DNA from: Streptomyces fulvoviolaceus
Lineage (GTDB): Bacteria; Actinomycetota; Actinomycetes; Streptomycetales; Streptomycetaceae
Assembly (NCBI RefSeq): GCF_000718165.1
Contig: NZ_JOEY01000089.1
Location: 1 to 23,214, forward strand
DNA length: 23,214 nt
Direction: 5' to 3'
The notes below the pieces were generated by a model. It made no database searches. It had not been told where the DNA came from and saw nothing but the letters and a program-made list of their open reading frames with translations. Positions 14,554 to 23,115 of the stretch are shown piece by piece. Made by a program: the position numbers and the translations under genes. Position 1 is the first letter of the stretch. Each line of letters starts with the position of its first letter.

Positions 14554-17019
14554 CTACGCGGGGGTGGGCAGGGGCTGTTCTGCCCAGATGGTCTTTCCGG
14601 TGCCGGTGTGGCGGGTGCCCCAGCGCTCGGTGACTTGGGCGACGATGAGCAGGCCTCGGCCGCCTTCGTCGTAGACGCGAGCGCGTCGCAGGTGGGGGGC
14701 GGTGCTGCTGGCGTCGGAGACCTCGCAGATGAGGGCGGTGTCGTGGATCAGCCGCAGCTGGACGGGAGAGCCGCCGTAGCGGATGGCGTTGGTGACCAGT
14801 TCGCTGACGACGAGCTCGGTGGTGAAGGCGGCGTCCTCCAGGTGCCAGGCGGACAGCTGGGCGCAGGCCAGTTCGCGGGCGCGGGCGACGACCGCGGGGT
14901 CGGCCGGCAGGTCCCAGGTGGCGACCCGGTCGGGCCCCAGGGCCCGGGTCCGGGCCAGAAGGAGGGCGGCGTCGTCCGTGCGGCGGTCGGACAGCAGGCT
15001 GCGCAGCACCGAATCACAGGTTTCCTCCAGACCGCGGCCGGGTGTGGCGAGGGCGGCACGGAGAAGGGCGTACCCGTCGTCCGGATCACGGTCGGGGGTT
15101 TCGACGAGACCGTCGGTGTAGAGGGCGAGGACGCTGTCTTCGGGAAGGTCGAACTCCGCGACCTCGAAGGGCAGGCCACCGACTCCCAGCGGGGGGCCGG
15201 CCGGGACGTCGAGGAGGTCGACCCTGCCGTCCGGGGTGACCAGGGCCGGCGGGGGATGGCCGGCCCTGGCCACGGAACAGTGCCGGGAGACGGGGTCGTA
15301 CACGGCGTACAGGCAGGTCGCACCCACTTCGCTCGCGTACTCCTCGGCCGGGGTGAAGTCACCGTCCTCCGAGTTCTCGCGGTCCAGACGCAGTACGAGG
15401 TCATCGAGCTGGGTGAGCAGTTCGTCGGGTGTCAGGTCCATGTCCGCGAGGGTGCGTACCGCGGTACGCAGTCGGCCCATGGTGGCGGAGGCGCGGATGC
15501 CGTGGCCGACGACGTCACCCACCACCAGGGCCACCCGGGCCCCGGACAGCGGGATGACGTCGAACCAGTCGCCGCCGATCCCGGCGCGGGAGTGGGCCGG
15601 CAGGTAGCGGGAGGCCACCTCCACGGCGGCCTGCCGGGGTGTGTGGTGGGGGAGGAGGCTGCGTTGCAGGGCGAGTGCGACAGCGCGTTCGCGGGAGTAG
15701 CGGCGGGCGTTGTCGACACACAGCGCGGCACGGGCCGCCAACTCCTCCGCCAGGAGCAGGTCGTCCTCGCCGAAGGGCTCCGCGGTGCGATGGCGGGCCA
15801 GGATCGCCAGCCCCAGGGTGACGCCGCGGGCCCGCAGAGGCGCCACCATCATCGAGTGCATTCCGTGGACCTTGATGCTGCGGGCGCGCTCAGGAGAGCC
15901 CGCCCCCCACCACCGCAGGGTTGCGGCATCGATCTGATGCCGTGAGGGGCGGCCCGCGGCCAGGGCGCGGCCCGGGGGCGAGTCCGCGGGGTAGGTGTGT
16001 GTCGCCCCGAGTGGAACCACTGCCTCGGGGCAGCCCGGGAGAACAGAGCGCTGGGCGGCGCGGCGGAAGACCAGGACGTCGCCGAGGGGAGCCGCGCCCG
16101 CGTCCTGGCCCTGCAGGACGCTGTCCAGCAGGTCCACGACGACGAAGTCGGCGAAGTGGTCCGTGCAGACCTCCGCCAGTTCGTCGGCGGTGCGGGTCAG
16201 ATCGAGCGTGGTGCCGATGCGCAGTCCGGCCTCGTTCAGCACGCTCAGCCGTCTACGGGCCCGGACCTGCTCGGTGGTGTCCACCGCCGCCAGGGACATG
16301 GCCTGCACGCGGCCCGCGGGGTCCCTTACCGGGTACAGGGACAGCAGCCAGGCGCGGGTCTCTCCGGGGGTTCGTAGAAACGCCTCGCGGGGCACTGTCT
16401 CCCCGCCTCGCAGCACCCGCTCCACGACCTCGTCGAGATCATCCAGACCCTTGAGGTGGCCGGATTCCCCGATACGCACGCCGAGAAGGTCCCGTTCGGA
16501 CTCGCCCACGGCGCGTTCCATGGCCGCGTTGAGGGCGATAGCCAACGCCTGACGGTCGAAGAGCGCCATCGGAAGCGGGATCTGGTCCAGCGCCCACTGC
16601 TTGAGCGTCGCCGTTCCCGGTTCGCTGCCGGTAGCTCGGACATCTTCCGTGGCCGGCGCACCGGGCTGCTCCGGTCCGGCGACCGTGAGGAACCAGCGCG
16701 TCTCGCCGGCCGCGTCCAGCAAGGGGTGCACCTCGACCAGCACGTTCACACGGTGTCCGTCATGGTGCCGCACGGCAACCTGCCCGCTCCAGCCCTCCCG
16801 CTCGGCGCATCGGATCGTGGCGGTCGCAGGAAGGGCCTCGGCGAGCAGTCCCGCGGCTGCCCGGCCGACCACCTCCACGGGTTCGTAGCCGAGGAGCCGC
16901 CGGGCTCCGGAGCTCCACGCGGTCACCAGGCCGTGGTCGTCCAGCGCGGCCGATGCGGTCTGCTCCGACGGCGGCCCCGCGCGGCTCGAGCCGACCGTGG
17001 CGGCGGTGTCTCTGTCCAT
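14554..17019 (-). CDS. PAS-PAS-GAF-PP2C (SpoIIE/RsbU)-HATPase signalling phosphatase
   Basis: An 821-residue multidomain regulator of the partner-switching type. In order: PAS domain (about 22-115, with YEPVEVVGR), second PAS (about 142-250), GAF sensor (about 262-440), SpoIIE/PP2C phosphatase (about 445-680) with metal-binding Asp484 in GGDWFD and Asp502 in GDVVGHG, and a C-terminal GHKL anti-sigma-factor-like ATPase (about 690-815) with N-box SELVTNAIRYG (Asn744), EVSDAS near 766, and DEGGRGL near 784. The phosphatase would act on an STAS anti-anti-sigma protein and the kinase-like domain would bind sigma or STAS proteins. No such partner is encoded nearby. ATG at 17019 is preceded by GAGAG at eight bases. 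No membrane helix is seen. Confidence 0.93.
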   Translation of the reverse strand: MDRDTAATVGSSRAGPPSEQTASAALDDHGLVTAWSSGARRLLGYEPVEVVGRAAAGLLAEALPATATIRCAEREGWSGQVAVRHHDGHRVNVLVEVHPLLDAAGETRWFLTVAGPEQPGAPATEDVRATGSEPGTATLKQWALDQIPLPMALFDRQALAIALNAAMERAVGESERDLLGVRIGESGHLKGLDDLDEVVERVLRGGETVPREAFLRTPGETRAWLLSLYPVRDPAGRVQAMSLAAVDTTEQVRARRRLSVLNEAGLRIGTTLDLTRTADELAEVCTDHFADFVVVDLLDSVLQGQDAGAAPLGDVLVFRRAAQRSVLPGCPEAVVPLGATHTYPADSPPGRALAAGRPSRHQIDAATLRWWGAGSPERARSIKVHGMHSMMVAPLRARGVTLGLAILARHRTAEPFGEDDLLLAEELAARAALCVDNARRYSRERAVALALQRSLLPHHTPRQAAVEVASRYLPAHSRAGIGGDWFDVIPLSGARVALVVGDVVGHGIRASATMGRLRTAVRTLADMDLTPDELLTQLDDLVLRLDRENSEDGDFTPAEEYASEVGATCLYAVYDPVSRHCSVARAGHPPPALVTPDGRVDLLDVPAGPPLGVGGLPFEVAEFDLPEDSVLALYTDGLVETPDRDPDDGYALLRAALATPGRGLEETCDSVLRSLLSDRRTDDAALLLARTRALGPDRVATWDLPADPAVVARARELACAQLSAWHLEDAAFTTELVVSELVTNAIRYGGSPVQLRLIHDTALICEVSDASSTAPHLRRARVYDEGGRGLLIVAQVTERWGTRHTGTGKTIWAEQPLPTPA

Positions 17020-17166
17020 AGGTGTAGCTCTCGCTCTGCCGCAGCAGCCCCCTCCGATCCCGGCGGGCCCGTCCACGGCAGCACTTCCAGACTGCTCCCT
17101 TCATTCCGCCTCCACAAGCGCATCGCCATGCACAGAGCTGTTGTGGAGGGAGCTGCGCCGGACCGC

Positions 17167-17199
17167 GCGCCGGGCACCGCGGTGAGCGGTGCCCGGCGC
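17167..17199 (-). terminator. Strong hairpin terminator after the aldehyde dehydrogenase
   Basis: The arms GCGCCGGGCACCGC and GCGGTGCCCGGCGC pair perfectly over 14 bp around a 5-base loop. The hairpin begins 18 bases past the aldehyde dehydrogenase stop on the minus strand. It closes the dehydrogenase operon and isolates the downstream phosphatase gene. Confidence 0.85.
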
Positions 17200-17217
17200 T
17201 GCGGCAAGCCGTGTGGG

Positions 17218-18663
17218 TCACAGATAGACGGTCTGTGTCTGCTGGTAGGCCGTCAGGCCCTCCGGCCCCAGCTCGCGGCCCAGGCCGCTGGCCTTCACAC
17301 CGCCGAACGGAGCGGCCGGGTCCGGGATGTAGCGGTTGACACCGATCGTGCCGGTGCGCACCCGGTGAGCGACGGTGGCGCCGCGTTCGGGGTCGGCCGT
17401 CCACACCGTTCCGCCGAGGCCGAAGTCGGAGTCGTTGGCAATGCGCACGGCGTCGTCGACGCCGTCGTACGGGATGAGGGAGAGCACCGGGCCGAAGATC
17501 TCCTCCTGCGCGATGGTGGAGCTGTTGTCGACGTCGGCGAAGACGGTCGGCTGCACGAACCAGCCCCGCTCCAGGCCGTCCGGACGGCCGCCGCCGGTCG
17601 TCAGCCGTGCACCCTCGGCGCGGCCCTTGGCGATGTACGACTCCACGCGCTCGCGCTGGCGGGCGTTGGCCATCGGACCGATCTGGGTCGCCGGATCGCT
17701 CGCGTCGCCGACGGTGAGCGAGCCCGCCAGGGCGGTGAAGGCGTCCACGACCTCGGTGTAGCGGCTGCGTGGGGCGAGGACACGGGTGCCGAGGAAGCAG
17801 GTCTGGCCGTTGTTGAGCAGGGTGGAGCCGAACAGGCCCTCGCCGATCTTCGCCAGGTCCAGATCGGCGTCGTCGAGGACGATCGCCGCGGACTTGCCGC
17901 CGAGTTCCAGGGTGACCGGGCGCAGCAGGCGGCCGCACACCTCTGCGATGGTCCGCCCGGCGGCCGTGGAGCCGGTGAAGGCCACCTTGTCGACGGCCGG
18001 GTGGGAGACGAGGTAGGCGCCGGCCTCCCGTCCGGCCGGGACGATGTTGATCACCCCCGCCGGAACCCCGGCCTCCTCGACGGCCTCGGCCAGCAGGTAG
18101 GCGTCCAGCACGGTCTCCGGCGAGGGCTTGATGACCAGGGAGCAGCCGGCCGCCATCGCGGGGGCGATCTTGAACATGGTCAGTGCCTGCGGGAAGTTCC
18201 ACGGCACGATCGCCGCGACGACGCCGACCGGTACCTTGCGGACCTGGATCGACCCACCGAACAGACCGGCCCGGGTCTCCTCGAACGCGGCCTCGCGGGC
18301 CAGGGAGGCGTAGTAGCGCAGCACCGCGCTCGGGTAGCCGACCTCCAGCTGGCGGGCGACCGCGACCGGCATGCCGTTCTGCGCGCTGACCCGCTCGACG
18401 AATCCGTCCGCCCGCTTGTCGATCGCGTCGGCGAGGCGCTCCATCACCTCGGCGCGCCGGGCGGGCTCCCAGCTCGCCCAGCCGGACGGGGCGTCGAAGG
18501 CGGCGCGGGCGGCGGCGACCGCCCTGTCGATGTCGGCCTCGGTGCCCTCCGGTACCTGGCCGAGCAGCTCTTCGGTGCTGGCGTTGACGGGCTTGATGGT
18601 GCGGTCCGTGGTGTGGCGGACCCATTCGCCGCCGATGTAGAAGGTGTCGTAACGGAGTTGCAT
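17218..18663 (-). CDS. NAD(P)-dependent aldehyde dehydrogenase
   Basis: A 481-residue enzyme that oxidises an aldehyde to the carboxylic acid. Family landmarks are PWNFP at 154-158 with the catalytic-site Asn156, GSTAAG at 231-236 for the cofactor, the general base Glu253 in LELGGKS, and the nucleophile Cys289 in NNGQTCF. The C-terminal EEIFGPVL and PFGGVKASGLGRE motifs are present. ATG at 18663 has GAGGAG seven bases upstream. The open frame continues 80 codons further upstream, but that part is the remnant of the decayed hydrolase. It follows the alcohol dehydrogenase in the same transcription unit, so it probably takes the aldehyde that enzyme makes. Confidence 0.93.
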   Translation of the reverse strand: MQLRYDTFYIGGEWVRHTTDRTIKPVNASTEELLGQVPEGTEADIDRAVAAARAAFDAPSGWASWEPARRAEVMERLADAIDKRADGFVERVSAQNGMPVAVARQLEVGYPSAVLRYYASLAREAAFEETRAGLFGGSIQVRKVPVGVVAAIVPWNFPQALTMFKIAPAMAAGCSLVIKPSPETVLDAYLLAEAVEEAGVPAGVINIVPAGREAGAYLVSHPAVDKVAFTGSTAAGRTIAEVCGRLLRPVTLELGGKSAAIVLDDADLDLAKIGEGLFGSTLLNNGQTCFLGTRVLAPRSRYTEVVDAFTALAGSLTVGDASDPATQIGPMANARQRERVESYIAKGRAEGARLTTGGGRPDGLERGWFVQPTVFADVDNSSTIAQEEIFGPVLSLIPYDGVDDAVRIANDSDFGLGGTVWTADPERGATVAHRVRTGTIGVNRYIPDPAAPFGGVKASGLGRELGPEGLTAYQQTQTVYL

Positions 18664-18682
18664 CACAGGGCTCCTCGGCAGT

Positions 18683-19267
18683 TCAGGCTGGGGTGGGGGC
18701 GGTGGCGCGGCGCACGGCCGCGGTGACGGCACGAAGAAGGGGTTGGTGCGCTCGCCGATCAGGAAGGTGATCGGGACGCGGATGCCGTGGACACGGCTCA
18801 GCGGCAGGTGTTCGAACATCACCCAGTGGGGGTGTGGATCGGGTTCGGCCAGGACGTTGGGGGCGTGGGAGAGCAGCCGGTCCCGCTCCTCCTGGGGCGC
18901 CATGTCGTACGACTCCCGGCCGCCCAGCGGAAGAAGTGCTCGGCTCCGTCCAGCCGGCGGCGGTCAACGCGAGCGCGATGCTGCCGCCCGAGCTCCAGCC
19001 CACGACCGTGGCCGGGGCCAAGGCCACGTGCTCCGGCATCGCCACGGCGTCCGCCACATGGCGCCGGTGATCGCGCACCGGCGGATCCGCGGAGGCGCCG
19101 TAGCCGCGCCGCTCGTAGGCGATGACCCGGTGACCGGCCGCGGCGAGGTCACCGGTGGTCCGGCCCCAGGTCGCGGCCTGCGCCGCGGTGCCGTGGATCG
19201 GCAGCAGCGGCTCGCCGGTGCCGTGCTCCTCGTAGGCGAGGTCGACACCGTCGTACGAGAGGAACAT
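18683..19267 (-). pseudogene. Decayed alpha/beta hydrolase
   Basis: The ATG at 19267 opens a normal N-terminus: FLSYDGVDLAYEEHGTG, then PIHGTAAQAATW for the oxyanion strand, ERRGYGASADP, and the nucleophile elbow GWSSGG. After about 18960 the frame breaks. A neighbouring frame continues with LDGAEHFFRWAAG, another with SYDMAPQEERDRLLSHAP, HWVMFEHLPL and VPITFLIGERTNPFF, and the last residues RAVTAAVRRATAPTPA return to the first frame and stop at 18683. The lid region is also shorter than in intact relatives by several tens of residues. I infer at least three indels plus a deletion. It sits 13 bp after the alcohol dehydrogenase stop, so an intact hydrolase once belonged to this operon. Confidence 0.75.
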
Positions 19268-19280
19268 CGCGCCCCGCCGC

Positions 19281-20381
19281 TCAGGCAAAGGTGAGGACGG
19301 GCTTGAGGGTGGTGCCCTTCTCGGAGTCCTCGACGGCCTGGTTGATGTCGTCGAAGGCGTAGGACTTGATCAGCTTGCCGAAGGGGAAACGGCCCTGCTG
19401 GTAGAGGTCGACCAGCTTGGGGATGAACAGGTGCGGCACGCTGTCGCCCTCGACGATGCCGCGCACGCTGCGGCCGAAGAGCAGCGAGGACATGTCGAGC
19501 GCGACCTCGGTGCCGAGGGCGGCGGCGCCGATCAGGCCGCAGGTGCCGCCCTGGTTGAGGGCGTCGACGGCCTGACGCAGGACGGCCGGGACGGCGGTGG
19601 TCTCCAGCGTGTAGTCGACGCCCAGGCCGCTGGTGAGGTCGCGCAACAGGGCCACCGTGTCGCCCTCGGCGCCGTTGATGACGTGGGTGGCGCCGACCTC
19701 CTTCGCCAGCTCCAGGCGCTGGTCGTTGAGGTCGACGGCGACGATGGTGGTGCAGCCCGCGACGACGGCGGCCATGACGGCGCTCAGGCCGACCGAACCC
19801 GCGCCGAAGACCGCGATGCTGCTGCCCGCCGGCGGCTTCAGGGAGTTGAGGACGCCTCCGGCGCCGGTCTGGATGCCGCAGCCCAGCGGGCCGAGCAGTT
19901 CCAGGGGCGCGCCCGGGTCGACCTTGACCACGTTCCGCTCGGTGGCCAGGGCGTAGTTCGCGAAGGCGGACTGGCCGAAGAACACGCCGTGCACGTCTCC
20001 GGTCTCGCGGTGCAGGGGCGTGCTGCCGTCGGGCCGGGAGCCCGCGAAGTTGCACGCGAAGAACTGGTCGCAGTAGGCGGGGCGGCCCTGAATGCACATA
20101 CGGCAGCCGCCGCAGGAGTTGAACGTGAGGACGACGTGGTCGCCGACGCCGACGGAGGTGACCCCGCCGCCGACGGCCGCCACGACGCCGGCGCCCTCGT
20201 GGCCCAGCACGGCCGGCAGCGGCACCGGGTACCACTGGTCACGGACGATCAGGTCGGTGTGACACACGCCCGAGCTCACCATCTTCACCACCACCTCTCC
20301 CGGACGCGGATCGTCCAGGTCGAGGGGTGCGAGGGTGAAGGGGGCGCCCTTGGTCTCGGTCAGCGCGGCGGTGATGCGCAT
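19281..20381 (-). CDS. Zinc-dependent alcohol dehydrogenase, aryl-alcohol/benzyl-alcohol type
   Basis: A 366-residue medium-chain dehydrogenase. Catalytic zinc ligands are Cys40 in GVCHTD, His61-Glu62 in GHEGAG, and Cys168 in PLGCGIQTGAG. Structural zinc cysteines are 90, 93, 96 and 104. The cofactor site VFGAGSVGLS is at 191-200, with Asp in the following strand (VAVDLND) favouring NAD. The length and the GIQTGAG context resemble XylB/AreB-type aryl-alcohol dehydrogenases, but aliphatic or terpenoid alcohols are also possible. AAAGGAG lies seven bases before the ATG. It is the first gene of the dehydrogenase operon and is preceded by a dyad that may be its operator. Confidence 0.9.
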   Translation of the reverse strand: MRITAALTETKGAPFTLAPLDLDDPRPGEVVVKMVSSGVCHTDLIVRDQWYPVPLPAVLGHEGAGVVAAVGGGVTSVGVGDHVVLTFNSCGGCRMCIQGRPAYCDQFFACNFAGSRPDGSTPLHRETGDVHGVFFGQSAFANYALATERNVVKVDPGAPLELLGPLGCGIQTGAGGVLNSLKPPAGSSIAVFGAGSVGLSAVMAAVVAGCTTIVAVDLNDQRLELAKEVGATHVINGAEGDTVALLRDLTSGLGVDYTLETTAVPAVLRQAVDALNQGGTCGLIGAAALGTEVALDMSSLLFGRSVRGIVEGDSVPHLFIPKLVDLYQQGRFPFGKLIKSYAFDDINQAVEDSEKGTTLKPVLTFA

Positions 20382-20436
20382 GGTGCGGCTCCTTTGCCGG
20401 TGTTTGTCCCACCGGAAAAGTAGAGGCGGGCGCCAC

Positions 20437-20458
20437 CCACGAACTGTTCAATTCGTGG
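20437..20458. promoter_or_regulatory. Inverted repeat upstream of the alcohol dehydrogenase, candidate operator
   Basis: The arms CCACGAA and TTCGTGG (7 bp, perfect) flank an 8-base spacer. The repeat lies 56-77 bp upstream of the alcohol dehydrogenase start, on the side where a regulator would act. TTGAAC overlaps it on the minus strand and could be part of a -35 element, but no well-spaced -10 is clear. The adjacent AcoR-like regulator is the obvious candidate to bind here; this is inference. Confidence 0.5.
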
Positions 20459-20524
20459 ACACTCAGGCCGGCGCAGCTGTTCTCGACACGCGACGCGCTC
20501 AGTTCCGGGACGCGGTCCGACCGC

Positions 20525-22195
20525 TCAGGCGGTGATCCGCAGAGCGCGCATGCGGTTGTAGAGGGTGGTGCGGCTGATGCCGAGCCGCTTCGCGGCACGC
20601 AGCTTGTTGCCGCCGCACTCGCGCAGCGCGGTGGAGATCGCGTCGTGCTCGGCACGCTCCAGCGGAGTCATGCTGCGCCGACGCGGGCTGACCCTGTACC
20701 CCTCGGGCAGGTCCTGGAGGGTGATGTCGCCTGCCGAGTGGCGTCCGGCGACCGTCCGGACGAGCGTGTGCAGTTCGCGCAGGTTGCCGGGCCACAGATG
20801 GCCGGCGAGGGCCGCCAGTGCGGCCGGGGTGAAGCGCAGCCGGCCGTAGACGCCCAGATCGTCGAGCATCGTTCGTACGAGTCCCGGCAACTCCTCGGTA
20901 CGGTCCCGCAGCCTGAGCAGCTCGATCTGCGCGGGACAGCCTGCGGCGAGAACGGCGCTCTGGCCGGTGAGCTCGGCAAGGGGAGCACCGGTCAGGACGA
21001 TCCACGGGCCGGGCCGCTCCAGGAGTCGCCGCAGGCGGACGGCACAGGTGTCGGGCAGCAGCTGCGCGTCCTCGATGACCAGCAGGGACGGGCGGGCGTC
21101 CGCCGCCCGCTCCAGGTCGGCGAGCCAGGCGGCCGCTCCGCGTACGGCCGCGTCCGACGCATCGAGGCTGACGATCCGGGTCGCGTCTCCGCCCGCCAGC
21201 GACCGCACCGTCGTGGTGCGTCCCGTGCCGGGTGCCCCGCCGATGTACACCGGCGTGCCCGGCAGGAGTTCCACGGGTCGTACGGCAGGGCGCCGGGCGG
21301 AGCCGACGCGGTGGGCCGTGGCGCCGGGCTCGTCCGGGTCGTGGAACTCGAACAGCACACCGTCGGTCCCGGGTGCGACGGCCTGGAACCGTACGGACAG
21401 GGTGCGTCCTGAGGACAGCTCGACCGAGCGGACCAGGTGGGGCTGGGGGCATCCGCCGGTGCCCCGGCGGCCGAGGCCGGCCGCCAGTTCGCGGAGCTGG
21501 ATGTGGTCGACGGGGTCGAGGAGTTCCACGGCCGCGGGGCTCGCCAGCACCACCCCTTCGCCGAGCACCAGCACAGGTCGGATCCGCCCGGCCGCCGCCA
21601 CCTGGAAGGCCGCCAGCATCCGCTGCTCGACGTGGCGCGTGGTCTGCAGCAGCCGTTCCTCGATGTCGCGTGCGGCGCGTGCGATGAGCGGGGTGAGCAG
21701 GGGGGAATCGTTCCTGGTGAGGCAGGTGATGTCGAGGACGCCCTCCAGCCGCCGGGTCACCGGGTGGCTGATCGGGTGCCCGTAGCAGCTGAACTGTTTG
21801 AAGGGTTCGAGGTAGTGCTCTTCCCCGTGCACCGCGACCCCACGTCGCAGTTCGTGGGCCGTGGCGATCGAGTTCGTCCCGGTCGTCTCCTCCAGGAACA
21901 CCCCGCCCGCCACCGTGCCGAGCCCCTCGAGCCGGTCGCGCAGCGCACGGGCCCCGACGGGCATGTCCACGATCCGTGACTCGCGGTCGGCGAGCAGCAC
22001 ACAGAAGTCGGCGTCGCCGAGCTGTTCGGCGAGCTCGGCGACAACCGGCTCGGCCGCCGCCGCGAGACGGCTGCGCCGGTCCACCGCGTCCGGTTCCACA
22101 CGGAGATTCGGAGCCGCAGGGGTGAGCCCGCTCATCTCGGAGCGCCACCAGGAGTGCGCGATCTCCGGACGCAGTGTGGTGTCACTGGGGTTCAC
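20525..22195 (-). CDS. AcoR-like transcriptional regulator with GAF domain, atypical AAA+ domain and Fis-type HTH
   Basis: A 556-residue regulator. An N-terminal GAF-like sensor region (about 40-190, with HSWWRSEMSG at 14-23 and EETTGTNSI at 102-110, as in AcoR relatives) is followed by a PAS-like stretch (about 205-285). A degenerate AAA+ domain (about 305-480) has Walker A GAPGTGRTT at 320-328, with Arg326 in place of the lysine, and Walker B LLVIED at 371-376. The C-terminus is a Fis-family helix-turn-helix (about 517-552, LGISRTTLYNRM). The GAFTGA loop used to contact sigma-54 is absent, in keeping with streptomycetes lacking sigma-54. GTG at 22195 has GGAGG five bases upstream. It lies between the PcaD-like gene and the dehydrogenase gene on the same strand, so it likely controls alcohol or aromatic catabolism. 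Confidence 0.87.
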   Translation of the reverse strand: MNPSDTTLRPEIAHSWWRSEMSGLTPAAPNLRVEPDAVDRRSRLAAAAEPVVAELAEQLGDADFCVLLADRESRIVDMPVGARALRDRLEGLGTVAGGVFLEETTGTNSIATAHELRRGVAVHGEEHYLEPFKQFSCYGHPISHPVTRRLEGVLDITCLTRNDSPLLTPLIARAARDIEERLLQTTRHVEQRMLAAFQVAAAGRIRPVLVLGEGVVLASPAAVELLDPVDHIQLRELAAGLGRRGTGGCPQPHLVRSVELSSGRTLSVRFQAVAPGTDGVLFEFHDPDEPGATAHRVGSARRPAVRPVELLPGTPVYIGGAPGTGRTTTVRSLAGGDATRIVSLDASDAAVRGAAAWLADLERAADARPSLLVIEDAQLLPDTCAVRLRRLLERPGPWIVLTGAPLAELTGQSAVLAAGCPAQIELLRLRDRTEELPGLVRTMLDDLGVYGRLRFTPAALAALAGHLWPGNLRELHTLVRTVAGRHSAGDITLQDLPEGYRVSPRRRSMTPLERAEHDAISTALRECGGNKLRAAKRLGISRTTLYNRMRALRITA

Positions 22196-22262
22196 AGCGA
22201 CCTCCGGCGAGATGTACGCCGCGCTTGGGCGGCTTGGTACGGGCATGCGGAGAATAGACGGA

Positions 22263-23090
22263 TCAGTCGGGCAGGGAAACCCGTGTCGCATCCCTGGTGC
22301 ACGTCGCGTGCAGATGGGCACTGAGCGCGGCCTGCAGTGCTTGGGGCCGCTCGGCGGCGAGGTGTCCGCAGGCGATCACCTCCAGGGCAGCATGCGGAAT
22401 TCCCTGCGCGAGCTCCTGGGCGTGTTCCAAAGGAGTGGCCGTGTCGTGGGAGCCGCCGACGACAAGGGTGGGGGCGGTGATCCTGGCCAGGTCGGGGCGC
22501 AGGTCCAGGGCGGCGAGGGCGTCACAGCACGCCGCGTAGCCGACCGGATCGGCGTCGGCGAGGTTGCCGAGAAGCCGACGGCCGAAGGCGGTTTCGGCGA
22601 AGGCGGCGGTGGTGAACCAACGGTCCGGGACGGCCGCGAGCAGTGACGCGGTCCCCTCGGACCGCACCTGTGCGGCGCGCCGTAGCCACGGGTCTGCGGG
22701 GCCGAAGTGCGCGGAGGAGCAGATCAGGGCCAGTGACGTGACCCGTCCGGGACGGTGGGCCGCGAGATGGGTGCCGATGGCTCCGCCCAGGGAGATGCCC
22801 GCGTAGTGGAACCGGTCCCAGCCGTGGTGATCGGCGACGTCGAGCACCAGTGCGGCGAGGTCGTCGACCGTCGTGCGGCCGGGCTCGGGATCGCGCAGGA
22901 GACCGGCCGTGGAACCGCCGTGTCCGGGCAGGTCGAAGCGCAGTACCCGGAAACGGCGGGTCAGGGAGGGCAGTTGGGGTTCCCAGACTGCCTTGGAGGT
23001 GCCCAGGGATGGGCCGAGTATCAGCGGGGGCCCGTCGGCCGGGCCGATGAGGTGGTGGTGCAGCAAGGGGAACGAGGCGGGGAGGGGCAC
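22263..23090 (-). CDS. pcaD: 3-oxoadipate enol-lactonase-like alpha/beta hydrolase (PcaD)
   Basis: A 275-residue hydrolase predicted to open 3-oxoadipate enol-lactone to 3-oxoadipate in the beta-ketoadipate pathway. The family pattern is clear: LILGPSLGTSKAVWEPQ at 23-39 (oxyanion loop), FDLPGHGGS at 52-60, the nucleophile elbow GISLGG with Ser100, Asp216 in GGSHDTATP, and His243 in CGHLAAERP. The start is GTG at 23090 with AGGAG five bases upstream. It follows a thiolase gene by 25 bp, and that thiolase fits the next steps of the same pathway. The carboxymuconolactone decarboxylase domain fused to PcaD in some actinobacteria is not present. Other enol-lactone or ester substrates remain possible. 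Confidence 0.85.
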   Translation of the reverse strand: MPLPASFPLLHHHLIGPADGPPLILGPSLGTSKAVWEPQLPSLTRRFRVLRFDLPGHGGSTAGLLRDPEPGRTTVDDLAALVLDVADHHGWDRFHYAGISLGGAIGTHLAAHRPGRVTSLALICSSAHFGPADPWLRRAAQVRSEGTASLLAAVPDRWFTTAAFAETAFGRRLLGNLADADPVGYAACCDALAALDLRPDLARITAPTLVVGGSHDTATPLEHAQELAQGIPHAALEVIACGHLAAERPQALQAALSAHLHATCTRDATRVSLPD

Positions 23091-23115
23091 GGCGGCTCCT
23101 ACGGGCGTGAGGGTC

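Noticed and set aside
16456..18726. Plus-strand frame of 756 codons across the aldehyde dehydrogenase
   Set aside because: Antisense to two well-supported genes and crossing their intergenic terminator. No domain is visible.
20499..22148. Minus-strand frame of 549 codons overlapping the regulator
   Set aside because: Same strand but another frame, arginine- and proline-rich, with no family motif, while the regulator frame has complete domains.
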